DNA of 64,000 nucleotides from Nocardioides dokdonensis FR1436 (GCF_001653335.1 NZ_CP015079.1:372001-436000); one strand, 5' to 3'. Positions 8,399 through 17,024 are shown, counted from the first letter of the stretch. A program made the numbers and translations. The notes: generated from the sequence alone by a model not told the origin.

Positions 8399-10819
8399 AT
8401 GTCGCTGACCCTCGCCGAGGCCCGTGCCCGCGCCGCCCACGTCTCCGACGTGGCCTACGAGATCGACCTCGATCTCAGCGACCACGAGGGGGAGACCTTC
8501 GGCTCGCGCACCACGGTCACGTTCACCACCACGGAGCCGAGCACCTTCCTGGAGCTCACCGACGCCCGCGACCTGGCCGTGAGCGTCGACGGCCGGCCCG
8601 TGGAGGCGGCGTACGACGGACGGCGGGTGGGACTCGTCGACCTGCCGGTCGGCACCCCGGTGCGGGTGCGGGTCGAGGCCCGGGTGCCCTACGTCAGCGA
8701 CGGCGACGGCATGCACCGGATGACCGACCCCGTGGACGGCGAGACCTACGTGTCGGCCTACCTCTCCCTCGACATCGCCCAGCGGGTCTTCGCCTGCTTC
8801 GACCAGCCCGACCTGAAGGCCACGATGGCGGTCGGCGTGAGCGCCGACCCGCGCTGGAGCGTCATCGGCAACGGTCGGGTCGACGCCCTGGAGGGTGGGC
8901 GGTGGCGCTTCGCGACGACGCCGCGGCTGTGCCCCTCGCTCTTCGTCGTGTGCGCGGGCCCGTGGCACTCGGTGACCTGGGAGCACGCAGGCCTGCCCTT
9001 CGGCTGGCACGCCCGCGCGTCGCTGGCCGCCGAGCTGGACCGTGACGCCGCCGAGCTGCAGCGCACGACCACCGACTGCTTCGACCACTTCGCCACGCTC
9101 TTCGACGAGGCCTACCCCTTCGACTCCTACGACCAGCTCTTCGGGCCGGGGCACAACTGGGGCGCGATGGAGACGCCGGGGTGCGTGACCTACCGCGACG
9201 AGCTGCTCCCCCGCGGCCGGGTCACCGACGACCAGCGCTCGCGGCGGGCCACGGTCATCGCCCACGAGATGGCGCACATGTGGTTCGGCAACCTGGTCAC
9301 GATGCGCTGGTGGGAGGACACCTGGCTCAACGAGAGCTTCGCCGACTACATGGGCTACCGGGTCGCCGCCGACGGGGCCGGCTTCCCCGGCACGCTCGTC
9401 GTGCACGAGGCCACCCGCAAGCCCGCGGCGTACGTCGCCGACGAGCGCCGTTCGACGCACCCGGTGGCCCCGCTGGCCACCGACGTGCCCGACGTGGACG
9501 CGGCGTTCACCAACTTCGACTCGATCTCCTACGCCAAGGGCAGCTCGTGCCTGCGCCAGCTGGTGACCTGGCTGGGCGACGAGGACTTCCTGGCCGGGGT
9601 CAACGCGCACCTGACCCGGCACCGCTTCGACAACGCGACCCTCGACGACCTGGTCGGCGCGCTCGACGACGCCTCGCCGCGCGACGTGCGGGGGTGGGCG
9701 GAGGTGTGGCTGCGCCGCACCGGCTTCGACACGATCGAGGTCCGGCGCCGCACCGACGACGTGCCGGTGCTGGTGCGTGACGGAGAGCGGCCGCACCGGT
9801 TCTCGGTCAGCGCCTTCGACGACCGCGGCGCCCTGGTGGGCACCCGCGTCGTCGACCTGGAGGCCGACCCGGTGCCGCTGCCCGACTGGGTCGGCCTGGC
9901 GGTGGTGCCCAACAGCCACGGCGAGAGCTTCGTGCGGCTGCGCCTGGACCCGCACTCCGCCCGGGTGGTCGCCGAGCGTCTCGGGTCGGTGGGTGACGAC
10001 CTGGTGCGCACCGTGCTGTGGGCGCACGCCTTCGACGAGGTGCGCACCGGGGCGTCGTCGACCTCGGCGTTCCTCGACCTGGTCTCGCGCCACCTGCCCG
10101 TCGAACGACACCCGGCACTGGTCGCTGCGGTGCTCGACCGCGCACTCGGGCCGGTGCTGACCCGATCGACGCCGGCCGCCGAGGCCGGGGCCCTGCTCGA
10201 CCGGGTCGCCCGCGCCTGCGGCGAGGGCCTCGAGGCCACCTCCGACGAGGAGGTCCGCGTCGCGCTCACCCGAGGGCTGGCCGCGACCAGCCGAGACGCC
10301 GACCGCCTGCGCGGCTGGCTGGAGGACGGGCGCACCGACCACGGCATCGACCTCGACCCGGGGCTGCGCTGGTCGACGGTGGCGCGGCTCGCCGCCCTCG
10401 GAGACCTCGACGAGTCCGCGATCGAGGCCGAGCGGCAGCGCGACCAGTCCTTCGCCGGCGACCTCGGCGCCGCCCGGGCGCTCGCGGCCCGCCCCACCGC
10501 CGAGGCCAAGGCGGCGGCCTGGGCCACGATGAGCGCACCCGACGTCTCGAACCGGGTCTTCGAGGCCTGTGCCCACGGCCTCTGGGACCCCGAGCGCGTC
10601 GCGCTGTGCACGCCGTACGTCGATGCCTACCTGGCCGACTCCCCCGCGCTGTGCGCGCACCGCGGCCAGGGCTTCTCGCTGGTCGTGGGCCGCAACGCCT
10701 TCCCGGCGCTGGCCCTCAGCGACGCGCAGCGCGACCGGCTCGCGAGCGCCCTGGCCTCAGGCGACGTCCCGCCCGTCCTGGCGCGCTTCTGGAACGACCA
10801 CCTCGACGACCTGACCTGA
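8399..10819 (+). CDS. pepN: aminopeptidase N (M1 family zinc metallopeptidase)
   Basis: 806 aa from ATG 8399; an in-frame GTG at 8393 is possible, but the -10 hexamer 6 nt before the ATG favours the ATG. It removes N-terminal residues from peptides in the cytosol. Zinc site: HEMAH at 289–293 with the third ligand E312 in NES. The exopeptidase loop that is normally GAMEN reads GAMET (255–259), followed by PGCVTY. The N-terminal beta domain and the C-terminal helical (ERAP1-like) half are complete, and the length is normal for actinobacterial PepN (about 800–850). It is transcribed away from the kinase operon and convergently with prs. Confidence 0.95.
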   Translation: MSLTLAEARARAAHVSDVAYEIDLDLSDHEGETFGSRTTVTFTTTEPSTFLELTDARDLAVSVDGRPVEAAYDGRRVGLVDLPVGTPVRVRVEARVPYVSDGDGMHRMTDPVDGETYVSAYLSLDIAQRVFACFDQPDLKATMAVGVSADPRWSVIGNGRVDALEGGRWRFATTPRLCPSLFVVCAGPWHSVTWEHAGLPFGWHARASLAAELDRDAAELQRTTTDCFDHFATLFDEAYPFDSYDQLFGPGHNWGAMETPGCVTYRDELLPRGRVTDDQRSRRATVIAHEMAHMWFGNLVTMRWWEDTWLNESFADYMGYRVAADGAGFPGTLVVHEATRKPAAYVADERRSTHPVAPLATDVPDVDAAFTNFDSISYAKGSSCLRQLVTWLGDEDFLAGVNAHLTRHRFDNATLDDLVGALDDASPRDVRGWAEVWLRRTGFDTIEVRRRTDDVPVLVRDGERPHRFSVSAFDDRGALVGTRVVDLEADPVPLPDWVGLAVVPNSHGESFVRLRLDPHSARVVAERLGSVGDDLVRTVLWAHAFDEVRTGASSTSAFLDLVSRHLPVERHPALVAAVLDRALGPVLTRSTPAAEAGALLDRVARACGEGLEATSDEEVRVALTRGLAATSRDADRLRGWLEDGRTDHGIDLDPGLRWSTVARLAALGDLDESAIEAERQRDQSFAGDLGAARALAARPTAEAKAAAWATMSAPDVSNRVFEACAHGLWDPERVALCTPYVDAYLADSPALCAHRGQGFSLVVGRNAFPALALSDAQRDRLASALASGDVPPVLARFWNDHLDDLT

Positions 10820-10838
10820 CCCGGCGCCTCGCGGTTCG

Positions 10839-11819
10839 TCAGGCGTGGCCGTCGAACATCGAGGTCACCGAGCCGTCCTCGAAGACCTCCTTGATCGCCC
10901 GCGCCACCAGCGGGGCGATCGAGAGGACCGTGAGCTTGTCGAAGCGGCGGTCCTCCGGGATCGGCAGGGTGTCGGTCACGATGACCTCGACGGCCGGGCT
11001 GTTCTTGAGCCGGTCCACGGCGGGGTCGGAGAGGATCGCGTGCGTCGCGGCGATGATCACGCCCGCAGCGCCGTCGGCCACCAGGGCCTCGGCGGCCTTC
11101 ACGATCGTGCCGCCGGTGTCGATCATGTCGTCGGTCAGCACGCAGATCTTGCCGGCGACCTCACCGACGACCCGGTTCGCGACGGTCTCGTTCGGCCGGT
11201 CGGTGCGGCGGGTCTTGTGGATGAACGCCAGCGGTACGCCGCCGAGCTTGGCCGACCAGCGCTCCGCGACCTTGATCCGTCCCGCGTCCGGGGAGACGAC
11301 GGCCAGCGGCTGGGCGCCGTACTTGGCCTTCACGTAGTCGGTGAGGATCGGCAGCGCCATCAGGTGGTCGACGGGGCCGTCGAAGTAGCCCTGGATCTGG
11401 TCGGCGTGCAGGTCGACCGTGATCAGGCGATCGGCGCCGGCGGTCTTGAACAGGTCGGCCATCAGGCGCGCGGAGATGGGCTCGCGGCCGCGGTGCTTCT
11501 TGTCCTGGCGGGCGTAGCCGTAGAACGGCATGACCACGGTGATCCGCTTCGCGCTCGCGCGCTTGAGGGCGTCGACCATGATCAGGTGCTCCATGATCCA
11601 CTCGTTGACCGGAGCGGTGTGGCTCTGCAGCACGAAGGCGTCGCAACCGCGCACCGACTCCTCGAAGCGCACGTAGATCTCGGAGTTGGCGAACTCGTAG
11701 GCCGAGGTCGGGACCAGCTCGGTCTCGAGGATCGCGGCGACCTCTTCGGCGAGCACGGGGTGTGCCCGGCCGCTGAAGACCATGAGGTTCTTCTCGGTGG
11801 TCTTCTTGTATCCGGTCAC
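10839..11819 (-). CDS. prs: ribose-phosphate pyrophosphokinase
   Basis: 326 aa, GTG start with an AGGAGCTGCTC leader. Makes PRPP from ribose 5-phosphate and ATP for nucleotide, histidine and tryptophan synthesis. Visible class I motifs: FANSEIYVRF, DLHADQIQGYF, the PPi-binding MPFYGYARQDKK, and the PRPP loop VLTDDMIDTGGTI. It follows glmU on the same strand after a 148-nt gap, the usual actinobacterial order. The gap 11820–11967 holds no gene; a short GC-rich palindrome lies near 11944–11961. Confidence 0.98.
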   Translation of the reverse strand: MTGYKKTTEKNLMVFSGRAHPVLAEEVAAILETELVPTSAYEFANSEIYVRFEESVRGCDAFVLQSHTAPVNEWIMEHLIMVDALKRASAKRITVVMPFYGYARQDKKHRGREPISARLMADLFKTAGADRLITVDLHADQIQGYFDGPVDHLMALPILTDYVKAKYGAQPLAVVSPDAGRIKVAERWSAKLGGVPLAFIHKTRRTDRPNETVANRVVGEVAGKICVLTDDMIDTGGTIVKAAEALVADGAAGVIIAATHAILSDPAVDRLKNSPAVEVIVTDTLPIPEDRRFDKLTVLSIAPLVARAIKEVFEDGSVTSMFDGHA

Positions 11820-11967
11820 GAGCAGCTCCTGAGCGCCAGCGGGGGTGGGGTGCGCGCGACAGTCTGCCCCGCCCCGGGGTCCGGGCGAAACCCGACATCA
11901 GCCCCTGGACGCCCCGTGTGACGGAGGTGACGCGGAACCTTTACCCGCAGCCCGGGTTGCGGTGCAC

Positions 11968-13410
11968 TCAGTCGCCGGCGGGCCCCTGGGCCCGGGCGGC
12001 CGCCTCGGCCTGCGCGGTGCCCGCGCGACGCTGCTGGGCCCAGTCGGCGATGACCCGCATGGGGCCCGAGCTGACCGCGAGGGCCCCGGGCGGAACGTCC
12101 CCGCGCACCACGGTGCCGCCGCCGGTGCTGGCCCCGTCACCGATGGTCACCGGGGCGACGAAGGTGTTGTTGGACCCGGTGCGGGCGTGGCGCCCGACGG
12201 TGGTGCGGTGCTTGGCCACGCCGTCGTAGTTGGCGAAGATCGTGCCGGCGCCGATGTTGGCGCCCTCGCCGATCTCGGCGTCGCCGACGTAGGACAGGTG
12301 CGGCACCTTCGCGCCGGCGCCGATGTGGGCGTTCTTGGTCTCGACGAAGCCGCCGATCTTGCCGCCCTCGCCGAGCCGGGTGCCGGGACGCAGGTGGGCG
12401 AACGGCCCGACGTCGGCACGCTCGCCGACGACCGCCAGCTCGCCGTGGGTGCGCACCAGGCGGGCGCCGGCCCCGATCTCGCAGTCCTTGAGCGTGCAGT
12501 CGGGTCCGATGACGGCGTCCTCGCCGACGACGGTGGCGCCGAGCAGCTGGGTGCCCGGCAGCAGCACCACGTCGGCGGCCAGCACGACGTCGGCGTCGAT
12601 CCAGGTGGTGGCGGGGTCCATCACCGTGACGCCCTCGCGCATCCACCGCTCCACGATGCGGGTGTTGAGCTCGCGGCCGAGCTCGGCGAGCTGGGCGCGG
12701 TCGTTGGCGCCCTCGGTCTGGCGCACGTCGTCGATGGGGTGCGCGCCGACGGTCAGGCCGGCCTCGCGGGCCAGCCCGAGGAGGTCGGTGAGGTAGTACT
12801 CGCCGTTCGCGTTGTCGTTGCGCAGCCGGGGCAGCGCCTCGTTGAGGAAGGTCGCGTCGAACGCCATGATCCCGGAGTTGATCTCGCGGATGTCGCGCTG
12901 GTCGGCGGTGGCGTCCTTCTGCTCGACGATCGCCACGACCTCCCCGTCCTCGTCACGGACCACCCGTCCGTAGCCGAACGGGTCGTCGACGACACCCGAC
13001 AGCACGCTGACGGCGCGCTGGGCGGCCTCGTGCTCGGCGACGAAGGCGCGCAGGCTCTCACCGGTCAGCAGCGGGGTGTCGCCGTAGGCGACCAGCACCG
13101 TGCCGTCGCCGGGGCCGGCGACCTCGACCGCCACACGGACGGCGTGCCCGGTGCCGTTCTGCTCCTCCTGCACCGCCAGCAGCGCCTCGGGGGCCAGCTC
13201 GGCGATGTGCGCGCCGACCTGCTCGCGCTGGTGCCCGACGACGGCGACGACCTGCCGCGGCGCACACGCACGCACGGCCACGAGCACGTGCCCGACCATG
13301 CTGCGCCCACCGATCGGGTGCAGGACCTTGGCGGTCTTGGACCGCATCCTCGTCCCACCGCCGGCGGCGAGGACGATCACGGTCAGGTCGTGGAGCACGG
13401 GGTCGGCCAC
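11968..13410 (-). CDS. glmU: bifunctional UDP-GlcNAc pyrophosphorylase / glucosamine-1-phosphate acetyltransferase
   Basis: 480 aa from GTG 13410, chosen because GGAGA sits 5 nt upstream and the protein then begins just before VIVLAAGGGTRMRS, the nucleotidyl-transferase signature. N-terminal half: uridylyltransferase with EEQNGTGHAV, YGDTPLL and INSGIMAF. C-terminal half: left-handed beta-helix with hexapeptide repeats, GKIGGFVETKNA, and the catalytic-site segment HLSYVGDAEIGEGANIGAG. Makes UDP-GlcNAc for peptidoglycan. The 248-nt gap to the divergent thioesterase (13411–13658) contains no other gene. Confidence 0.97.
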   Translation of the reverse strand: MADPVLHDLTVIVLAAGGGTRMRSKTAKVLHPIGGRSMVGHVLVAVRACAPRQVVAVVGHQREQVGAHIAELAPEALLAVQEEQNGTGHAVRVAVEVAGPGDGTVLVAYGDTPLLTGESLRAFVAEHEAAQRAVSVLSGVVDDPFGYGRVVRDEDGEVVAIVEQKDATADQRDIREINSGIMAFDATFLNEALPRLRNDNANGEYYLTDLLGLAREAGLTVGAHPIDDVRQTEGANDRAQLAELGRELNTRIVERWMREGVTVMDPATTWIDADVVLAADVVLLPGTQLLGATVVGEDAVIGPDCTLKDCEIGAGARLVRTHGELAVVGERADVGPFAHLRPGTRLGEGGKIGGFVETKNAHIGAGAKVPHLSYVGDAEIGEGANIGAGTIFANYDGVAKHRTTVGRHARTGSNNTFVAPVTIGDGASTGGGTVVRGDVPPGALAVSSGPMRVIADWAQQRRAGTAQAEAAARAQGPAGD

Positions 13411-13646
13411 GGGTTCTCCGGTTTCAGCTGAGGGAAGGAGCGCGTTCACTGTAAAGCCCCCGGGCCGGCCCCGCCCAAGGCCAGGGCGCCTCCGCCTCGG
13501 TCGCGACGTGACCGAGCAGCCACGTGGTCGCCGTGGCCGACCGTCGGCACGGTCGTCACCGCCCACCACACCGAGTCGCCCGTCAGGTCGGCACCTCGCA
13601 GCGGCGCTCCCACCCCTCGACGGTCCGTCGCGCGCACGCGGTCCCC

Positions 13647-13652
13647 TACGGT
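13647..13652 (+). promoter_or_regulatory. -10 hexamer of leaderless thioesterase promoter
   Basis: TACGGT, then 6 nt, then the ATG at 13659. No ribosome-binding site is present, as expected for a leaderless message. Confidence 0.55.
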
Positions 13653-13658
13653 GTGCGC

Positions 13659-14048
13659 ATGACCGCCGTCGGAGACCCCGGACCGTTCTCGGCACACCTC
13701 GGGTTCCGGGTCGTGCGGGCCGACGGCGACGGCGCGGTCGTGGAGGCCGACCCCGGCCCCGAGCACCTCAACGGCGGCGGCATCCTGCACGGCGGCTACC
13801 TCAGCGCGCTGCTCGACAGTGCCACCGGCTGGGCGGTCCACGCCGCCGGCCCCGAGGGCATGATCGCCCCGCACGTGCAGCTGAACGCCCAGTTCCTCAA
13901 GGCCGGGGTGGCCGGGCAGCCGCTGGTGTGCACCGCGACCTGCACGAGCGTGGGCGGTCGCATCTGCACGACCCAGGGCGAGGTCACCCAGGCCGGTCGG
14001 GTCATCGCGCGGGCCACCGGCACGCACGCGGTGATCTCGCGCGGGTGA
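13659..14048 (+). CDS. PaaI-type hotdog-fold thioesterase
   Basis: 129 aa, the usual size for a single hotdog domain. The motif 'NGGGILHGGYLSALLDSATGWAV' carries the HGG and the acidic residue (D) of PaaI/YbgC-like acyl-CoA thioesterases, and the C-terminal strands VGGRICTTQGEV and ARATGTHAVIS complete the fold. It probably hydrolyses an acyl-CoA or aryl-CoA; the substrate cannot be told. It is a single gene with a leaderless promoter and sits beside tRNA-Gln. Confidence 0.85.
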   Translation: MTAVGDPGPFSAHLGFRVVRADGDGAVVEADPGPEHLNGGGILHGGYLSALLDSATGWAVHAAGPEGMIAPHVQLNAQFLKAGVAGQPLVCTATCTSVGGRICTTQGEVTQAGRVIARATGTHAVISRG

Positions 14049-14074
14049 CCAGCCGCCACCACGGCGGTCATCGG

Positions 14075-14153
14075 CTCCCCGGGTAGGAGTCGAACCTACG
14101 TCGCTAGTCCTGATTCAAAGTCAGGCGGGCCCTGCCGGCAGACCAACCGGGGA
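14075..14153 (-). tRNA. tRNA-Gln (anticodon TTG)
   Basis: On the minus strand the acceptor arms TCCCCGG and CCGGGGA pair over 7 bp, the anticodon stem CCTGA/TCAGG encloses CTTTGAA (anticodon TTG, reading CAA), and the T arm GTAGG/CCTAC carries TTCGACT. The discriminator is G, as in tRNA-Gln. CCA is not encoded. The stretch between anticodon and T stems is about 9 nt, longer than usual for a class I tRNA. A tRNA-Gln beside glmU is common in actinobacteria. Confidence 0.85.
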
Positions 14154-14201
14154 TCGTCGGCCCAACCCTAGAGTCCCGGGGGCGCCGGCGGGATCTTCGG
14201 G

Positions 14202-14501
14202 TCAGCCACGGGCGCAGCGCACGGCTTCCCTCAGCGCGGCGGCTAGCGCCACGCCGTCGTCCGTGAGCCCGGTCGTCGACCTTGCCGCGGACGCGCGCCA
14301 TCACGCCGGTGAACTCCTCTCCGGCCTGGCAGCGCCACGAGCCCGTGGCGTGCTTGCGCGCGTCGTGGATCCGCTGCAGCGACGGCCCGTCGCACAGCAG
14401 CCAGGAGCTGTCGGGCAGGTAGAACCGGTGCAGGCGGTCGATCGCGGAGTAGGTGTAGAGGGCGGTCCGATCTCGTCGGTGGGCGTCGAGGCCTCGCGCA
14501 T
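14202..14501 (-). pseudogene. frameshifted remnant of a small protein gene
   Basis: An ATG at 14501 with an AAAGG box 6 nt upstream begins MREASTPTDEI. About 35 nt later the protein-like sequence moves to another frame, reading ALYTYSAIDRLHRFYLPD, SSWLLCDGPSLQRIHDARK and GSWRCQAGEEFTGVMARVRGK. Near 14275 it shifts again to LTDDGVALAAALREAVRCA and stops at TGA 14202–14204. Each piece has natural composition, whereas the continuous frames are Arg/Pro-rich nonsense. I read this as a gene of about 100 aa with two frameshifts. The family is unrecognised. Sequencing errors could give the same picture. Confidence 0.55.
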
Positions 14502-14544
14502 GACGAGCCTTTCCGGGCGGCAGGCGATGGCTGCCCCGTCATGC

Positions 14545-15267
14545 TCAGCGCAGCACGGGATCGATCCACTCGGCGACGCCCTGCGCGTCGTGACCCGTCA
14601 TCGCGACGTCGACCACGATCTCGTCCGGGGCCGGGCGCCGACGAGCACGGCGCCAGGGCCGCAGGCAGGGCCGCAGCTCAGCGGGTGGGTCCAGCACCAG
14701 GAGCACCCGGGTGCCCGACAGGGCACGGACCCTCACGATGCTGCTGCGCGAGCAGCTCGCCGTCCCCCACGTGGACTCGTGCACCACCCACTCCCCCGAC
14801 AGCCGCAGCGTCTCGTTCCCGCGCCTGCCGGCGAGGACCAGCGCGATGCGCACGAGGAACCATGCACCGACCCCGGCGACGAGCAGGCTGGGCACGAGCC
14901 AGTCGTCCCCCGCGCGGAGACCGAGCGCCACGAGCCAGCCGGCCAGCACCACGATCCCGGCGTCCAAGGCGTTCGCGTGCCACCACTCACCGCGCCACGA
15001 CCGCAGCAGCCAGCCTTCCCGCCCGTCGAGCCGCCGCTGACGCACGGTGGGCAGCTGACGCGTCACGGCCCGGCCCACGGCGAGGGCCGCGGTGAGGACC
15101 ACGGCATAGACGGTGTACGCCGCGAGGGCCGCCATCGCCGCGTTCTCGCCGGCCAGCTCGACCAGCACTCCCCCGGCCAGCAGTGCGCCCAGCGCCGCGA
15201 GGAGCAGGTCGAAGGCCACCGGGCCCCACTTCGCCCGGCCTCGGAACGGCATGGCAGCGGGCGTCAC
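14545..15267 (-). CDS. conserved membrane protein, four helices, unknown function
   Basis: 240 aa, GTG start at 15267 preceded 6 nt upstream by a TAGGCT -10 (15274–15279), so probably leaderless. Hydrophobic segments lie at about 18–38, 43–64, 103–117 and 124–145. The C-terminal 95 residues are a soluble, beta-rich domain (ETLRLSGEWVVHESTWGTASC…RALSGTRVLLVLDPPAEL) of a type seen in PH-like membrane proteins. It is divergent from ligC. I do not recognise a family. Confidence 0.65.
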   Translation of the reverse strand: MTPAAMPFRGRAKWGPVAFDLLLAALGALLAGGVLVELAGENAAMAALAAYTVYAVVLTAALAVGRAVTRQLPTVRQRRLDGREGWLLRSWRGEWWHANALDAGIVVLAGWLVALGLRAGDDWLVPSLLVAGVGAWFLVRIALVLAGRRGNETLRLSGEWVVHESTWGTASCSRSSIVRVRALSGTRVLLVLDPPAELRPCLRPWRRARRRPAPDEIVVDVAMTGHDAQGVAEWIDPVLR

Positions 15268-15273
15268 GCGGCG

Positions 15274-15279
15274 AGCCTA
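15274..15279 (-). promoter_or_regulatory. -10 hexamer of leaderless membrane-protein promoter
   Basis: TAGGCT on the minus strand, 6 nt before GTG 15267. It sits back to back with the ligC promoter 18 bp away. Confidence 0.55.
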
Positions 15280-15297
15280 TGACGCCGGCACTGCCAC

Positions 15298-15303
15298 TAG
15301 GGT
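15298..15303 (+). promoter_or_regulatory. -10 hexamer of leaderless ligC promoter
   Basis: TAGGGT, 6 nt before the ATG at 15310. Confidence 0.6.
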
Positions 15304-15309
15304 CGGCGC

Positions 15310-16431
15310 ATGGACCTGCCCGTGATGCCGCCGGTGCGCCCGATGCTGGCCAAGGCCGTCAAGACCGTGCCCGACCCGGCGAAGCACGGCGGGCTGTCCT
15401 TCGAGCCGAAGTGGGACGGGTTCCGCTGCCTGGTCTTCCGTGACGGTGACGAGGTGGAGCTGACCAGCCGCAACACCAAGCCGCTGACCCGCTACTTCCC
15501 CGAGCTCGTCGTCGCCGCCCTCGAGCAGCTGCCCGAGCGCTGCGTGCTCGACGGGGAGGTCTTCGTCGCGCTGCCCACGCCCGACGGCGGCCAGCGCCTG
15601 GAGTTCGAGGTGCTCCAGGAGCGGATCCACCCGGCCGCCTCGCGGGTCGAGATGCTCTCGCAGAAGACGCCTGCCGGGTTCGTGGCCTTCGACCTGCTGG
15701 CCCTCGGTGACGAGTCGTACGTCGACCGGCCCTTCGCGGAGCGCCGCGCCGCACTCGAAGCGGCGCTGGCCCACCTCTCCGGCGGCGACGGCCCCTGCCA
15801 CCTGACCCGCACCACCACCGACCCGGCCGTGGCCGAGCAGTGGCTCGACGAGTTCGAGGGCGCCGGGCTCGACGGCGTCGTGGCCAAGCCGCTCGGGGCG
15901 GCGTACGTCGAGAACGCCCGGACCATGCTGAAGATCAAGCACGAGCGCACCGCCGACGTGGTGCTGGCAGGGATGCGGGAGCACAAGACCTCCACCGCCG
16001 AGCGACCGCTGCTGGGCAGCATGCTGCTCGGCCTGTGGACCGACGGCGAGGACGGCCCGGTGCTGCAGCACATCGGGGTCAGCGCCAGCTTCACCGAGAC
16101 GCGCCGCGCCGAGCTGTGGACCGAGCTCGAGCCGCTCGCCTGCGCCATCGACGAGCACCCGTGGGCGCGCTGGCACGAGGGCGCCATCGCCAACCCCGAC
16201 CGGGTGCCCGGCACCCAGAGCCGCTGGAGCGCCGGCAAGGACCTCTCCTTCGTGCCGCTGCGCCCCGAGCGCGTGCTCGAGGTCAAGTACGACCACATGG
16301 AGGGACGCCGTTTCCGGCACACCGCGCACTTCAAGCGTTGGCGCGAGGACCGCGACCCGGCGAGCTGTGGGTACGACCAGCTCGACGACGTGGTGGGCTA
16401 CGACCTCGGTCAGGTGCTGGGGTCGGACTAG
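15310..16431 (+). CDS. ligC: ATP-dependent DNA ligase, LigC type
   Basis: 373 aa. Motif I is EPKWDGFR with the AMP-accepting lysine K34; further nucleotidyltransferase motifs include LDGEVFV (III), FVAFDLLAL (IIIa), GLDGVVAKPL (IV) and MLKIKHERTADVVL (V), followed by an OB-fold C-terminus. LigC enzymes are secondary ATP-dependent ligases of actinobacteria, linked to NHEJ or excision repair; the housekeeping NAD-dependent LigA is separate. A stand-alone LigD-type polymerase lies 5.5 kb away (21976–23061). No Ku gene is in the window. The stop codon lies inside the first copy of a 15-bp tandem repeat. Confidence 0.92.
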   Translation: MDLPVMPPVRPMLAKAVKTVPDPAKHGGLSFEPKWDGFRCLVFRDGDEVELTSRNTKPLTRYFPELVVAALEQLPERCVLDGEVFVALPTPDGGQRLEFEVLQERIHPAASRVEMLSQKTPAGFVAFDLLALGDESYVDRPFAERRAALEAALAHLSGGDGPCHLTRTTTDPAVAEQWLDEFEGAGLDGVVAKPLGAAYVENARTMLKIKHERTADVVLAGMREHKTSTAERPLLGSMLLGLWTDGEDGPVLQHIGVSASFTETRRAELWTELEPLACAIDEHPWARWHEGAIANPDRVPGTQSRWSAGKDLSFVPLRPERVLEVKYDHMEGRRFRHTAHFKRWREDRDPASCGYDQLDDVVGYDLGQVLGSD

Positions 16432-16465
16432 GCGGGATCGGACTAGGCGGGGTCGGACTAGGATG
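16421..16465. repeat. 15-bp tandem repeat, three copies, spanning ligC stop and next promoter
   Basis: The unit GGTCGGACTAGGCGG occurs at 16421–16435, with one change at 16436–16450, and with a changed end (…TAGGATG) at 16451–16465. The first copy supplies the ligC stop TAG; the third supplies the TAGGAT -10 of the next gene. Confidence 0.9.
16459..16464 (+). promoter_or_regulatory. -10 hexamer of leaderless promoter
   Basis: TAGGAT, then 7 nt, then GTG 16472. It is formed by the last copy of the 15-bp repeat. Confidence 0.5.
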
Positions 16466-16471
16466 GACAGC

Positions 16472-17017
16472 GTGGCTGACTATGACGTCGTACTCCTGAT
16501 CGAGCAGGCGCTCTCCCCCGCGGATGCCGCGCAGGTGCGCTCCCTGCACACCGAGCTGTCCGACGAGGGCGAGCGGGTGCGCTACCACGTGCTCCTGCCC
16601 CTCGAGGACGCCGCGGCCCGGGTCGAGGCGGCGATGGGTTCGCTCTCCGGCGGCGAGATGCTGGCCTCCCCGGCCATGACGATGTCGGAGATCGACCTCG
16701 AGGCCGTGCGGCAGGACTGCCGCGAGCGCTCGGAGGCCGAGCTGCACTCCACCTTGGAGCACCTGCGCCACGCCGGGGCCGAGGCCACCGGCCGGATCAT
16801 CACCGAGCCCCCCGTCGACGCGCTCAGCGCCGAGGTCGCCGCCGTCGACGGACGCGAGGCGATCGTCCTGACCCGCCCCCACGTGGTGGCGGAGTTCTTC
16901 CACCTCGACTGGACCTCCCAGGCCCGCCGCAAGCTCGGCGTGCCGGTGCTGCACCTGCTGGAGCACGAGACCTTCGACGAGCAGGCCGGCGGCGGCGAGG
17001 GCGTCACCGGGTTGTGA
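16472..17017 (+). CDS. conserved actinobacterial protein, alpha/beta fold, unknown function
   Basis: 181 aa from GTG 16472 (VADYDVVLLIEQALSP). An ATG at 16463 is in frame, but it overlaps the -10 hexamer, so I prefer the GTG. The sequence alternates predicted strands and helices (YHVLLPLED, EAIVLTRPHVVAEFFHLDW) and ends in KLGVPVLHLLEHETF, a Rossmann- or USP-like layout. Related actinobacterial proteins are sometimes labelled 'indole-3-glycerol phosphate synthase', but I see no support for that activity. Confidence 0.7.
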   Translation: MADYDVVLLIEQALSPADAAQVRSLHTELSDEGERVRYHVLLPLEDAAARVEAAMGSLSGGEMLASPAMTMSEIDLEAVRQDCRERSEAELHSTLEHLRHAGAEATGRIITEPPVDALSAEVAAVDGREAIVLTRPHVVAEFFHLDWTSQARRKLGVPVLHLLEHETFDEQAGGGEGVTGL

Positions 17018-17024
17018 CGGCCCG

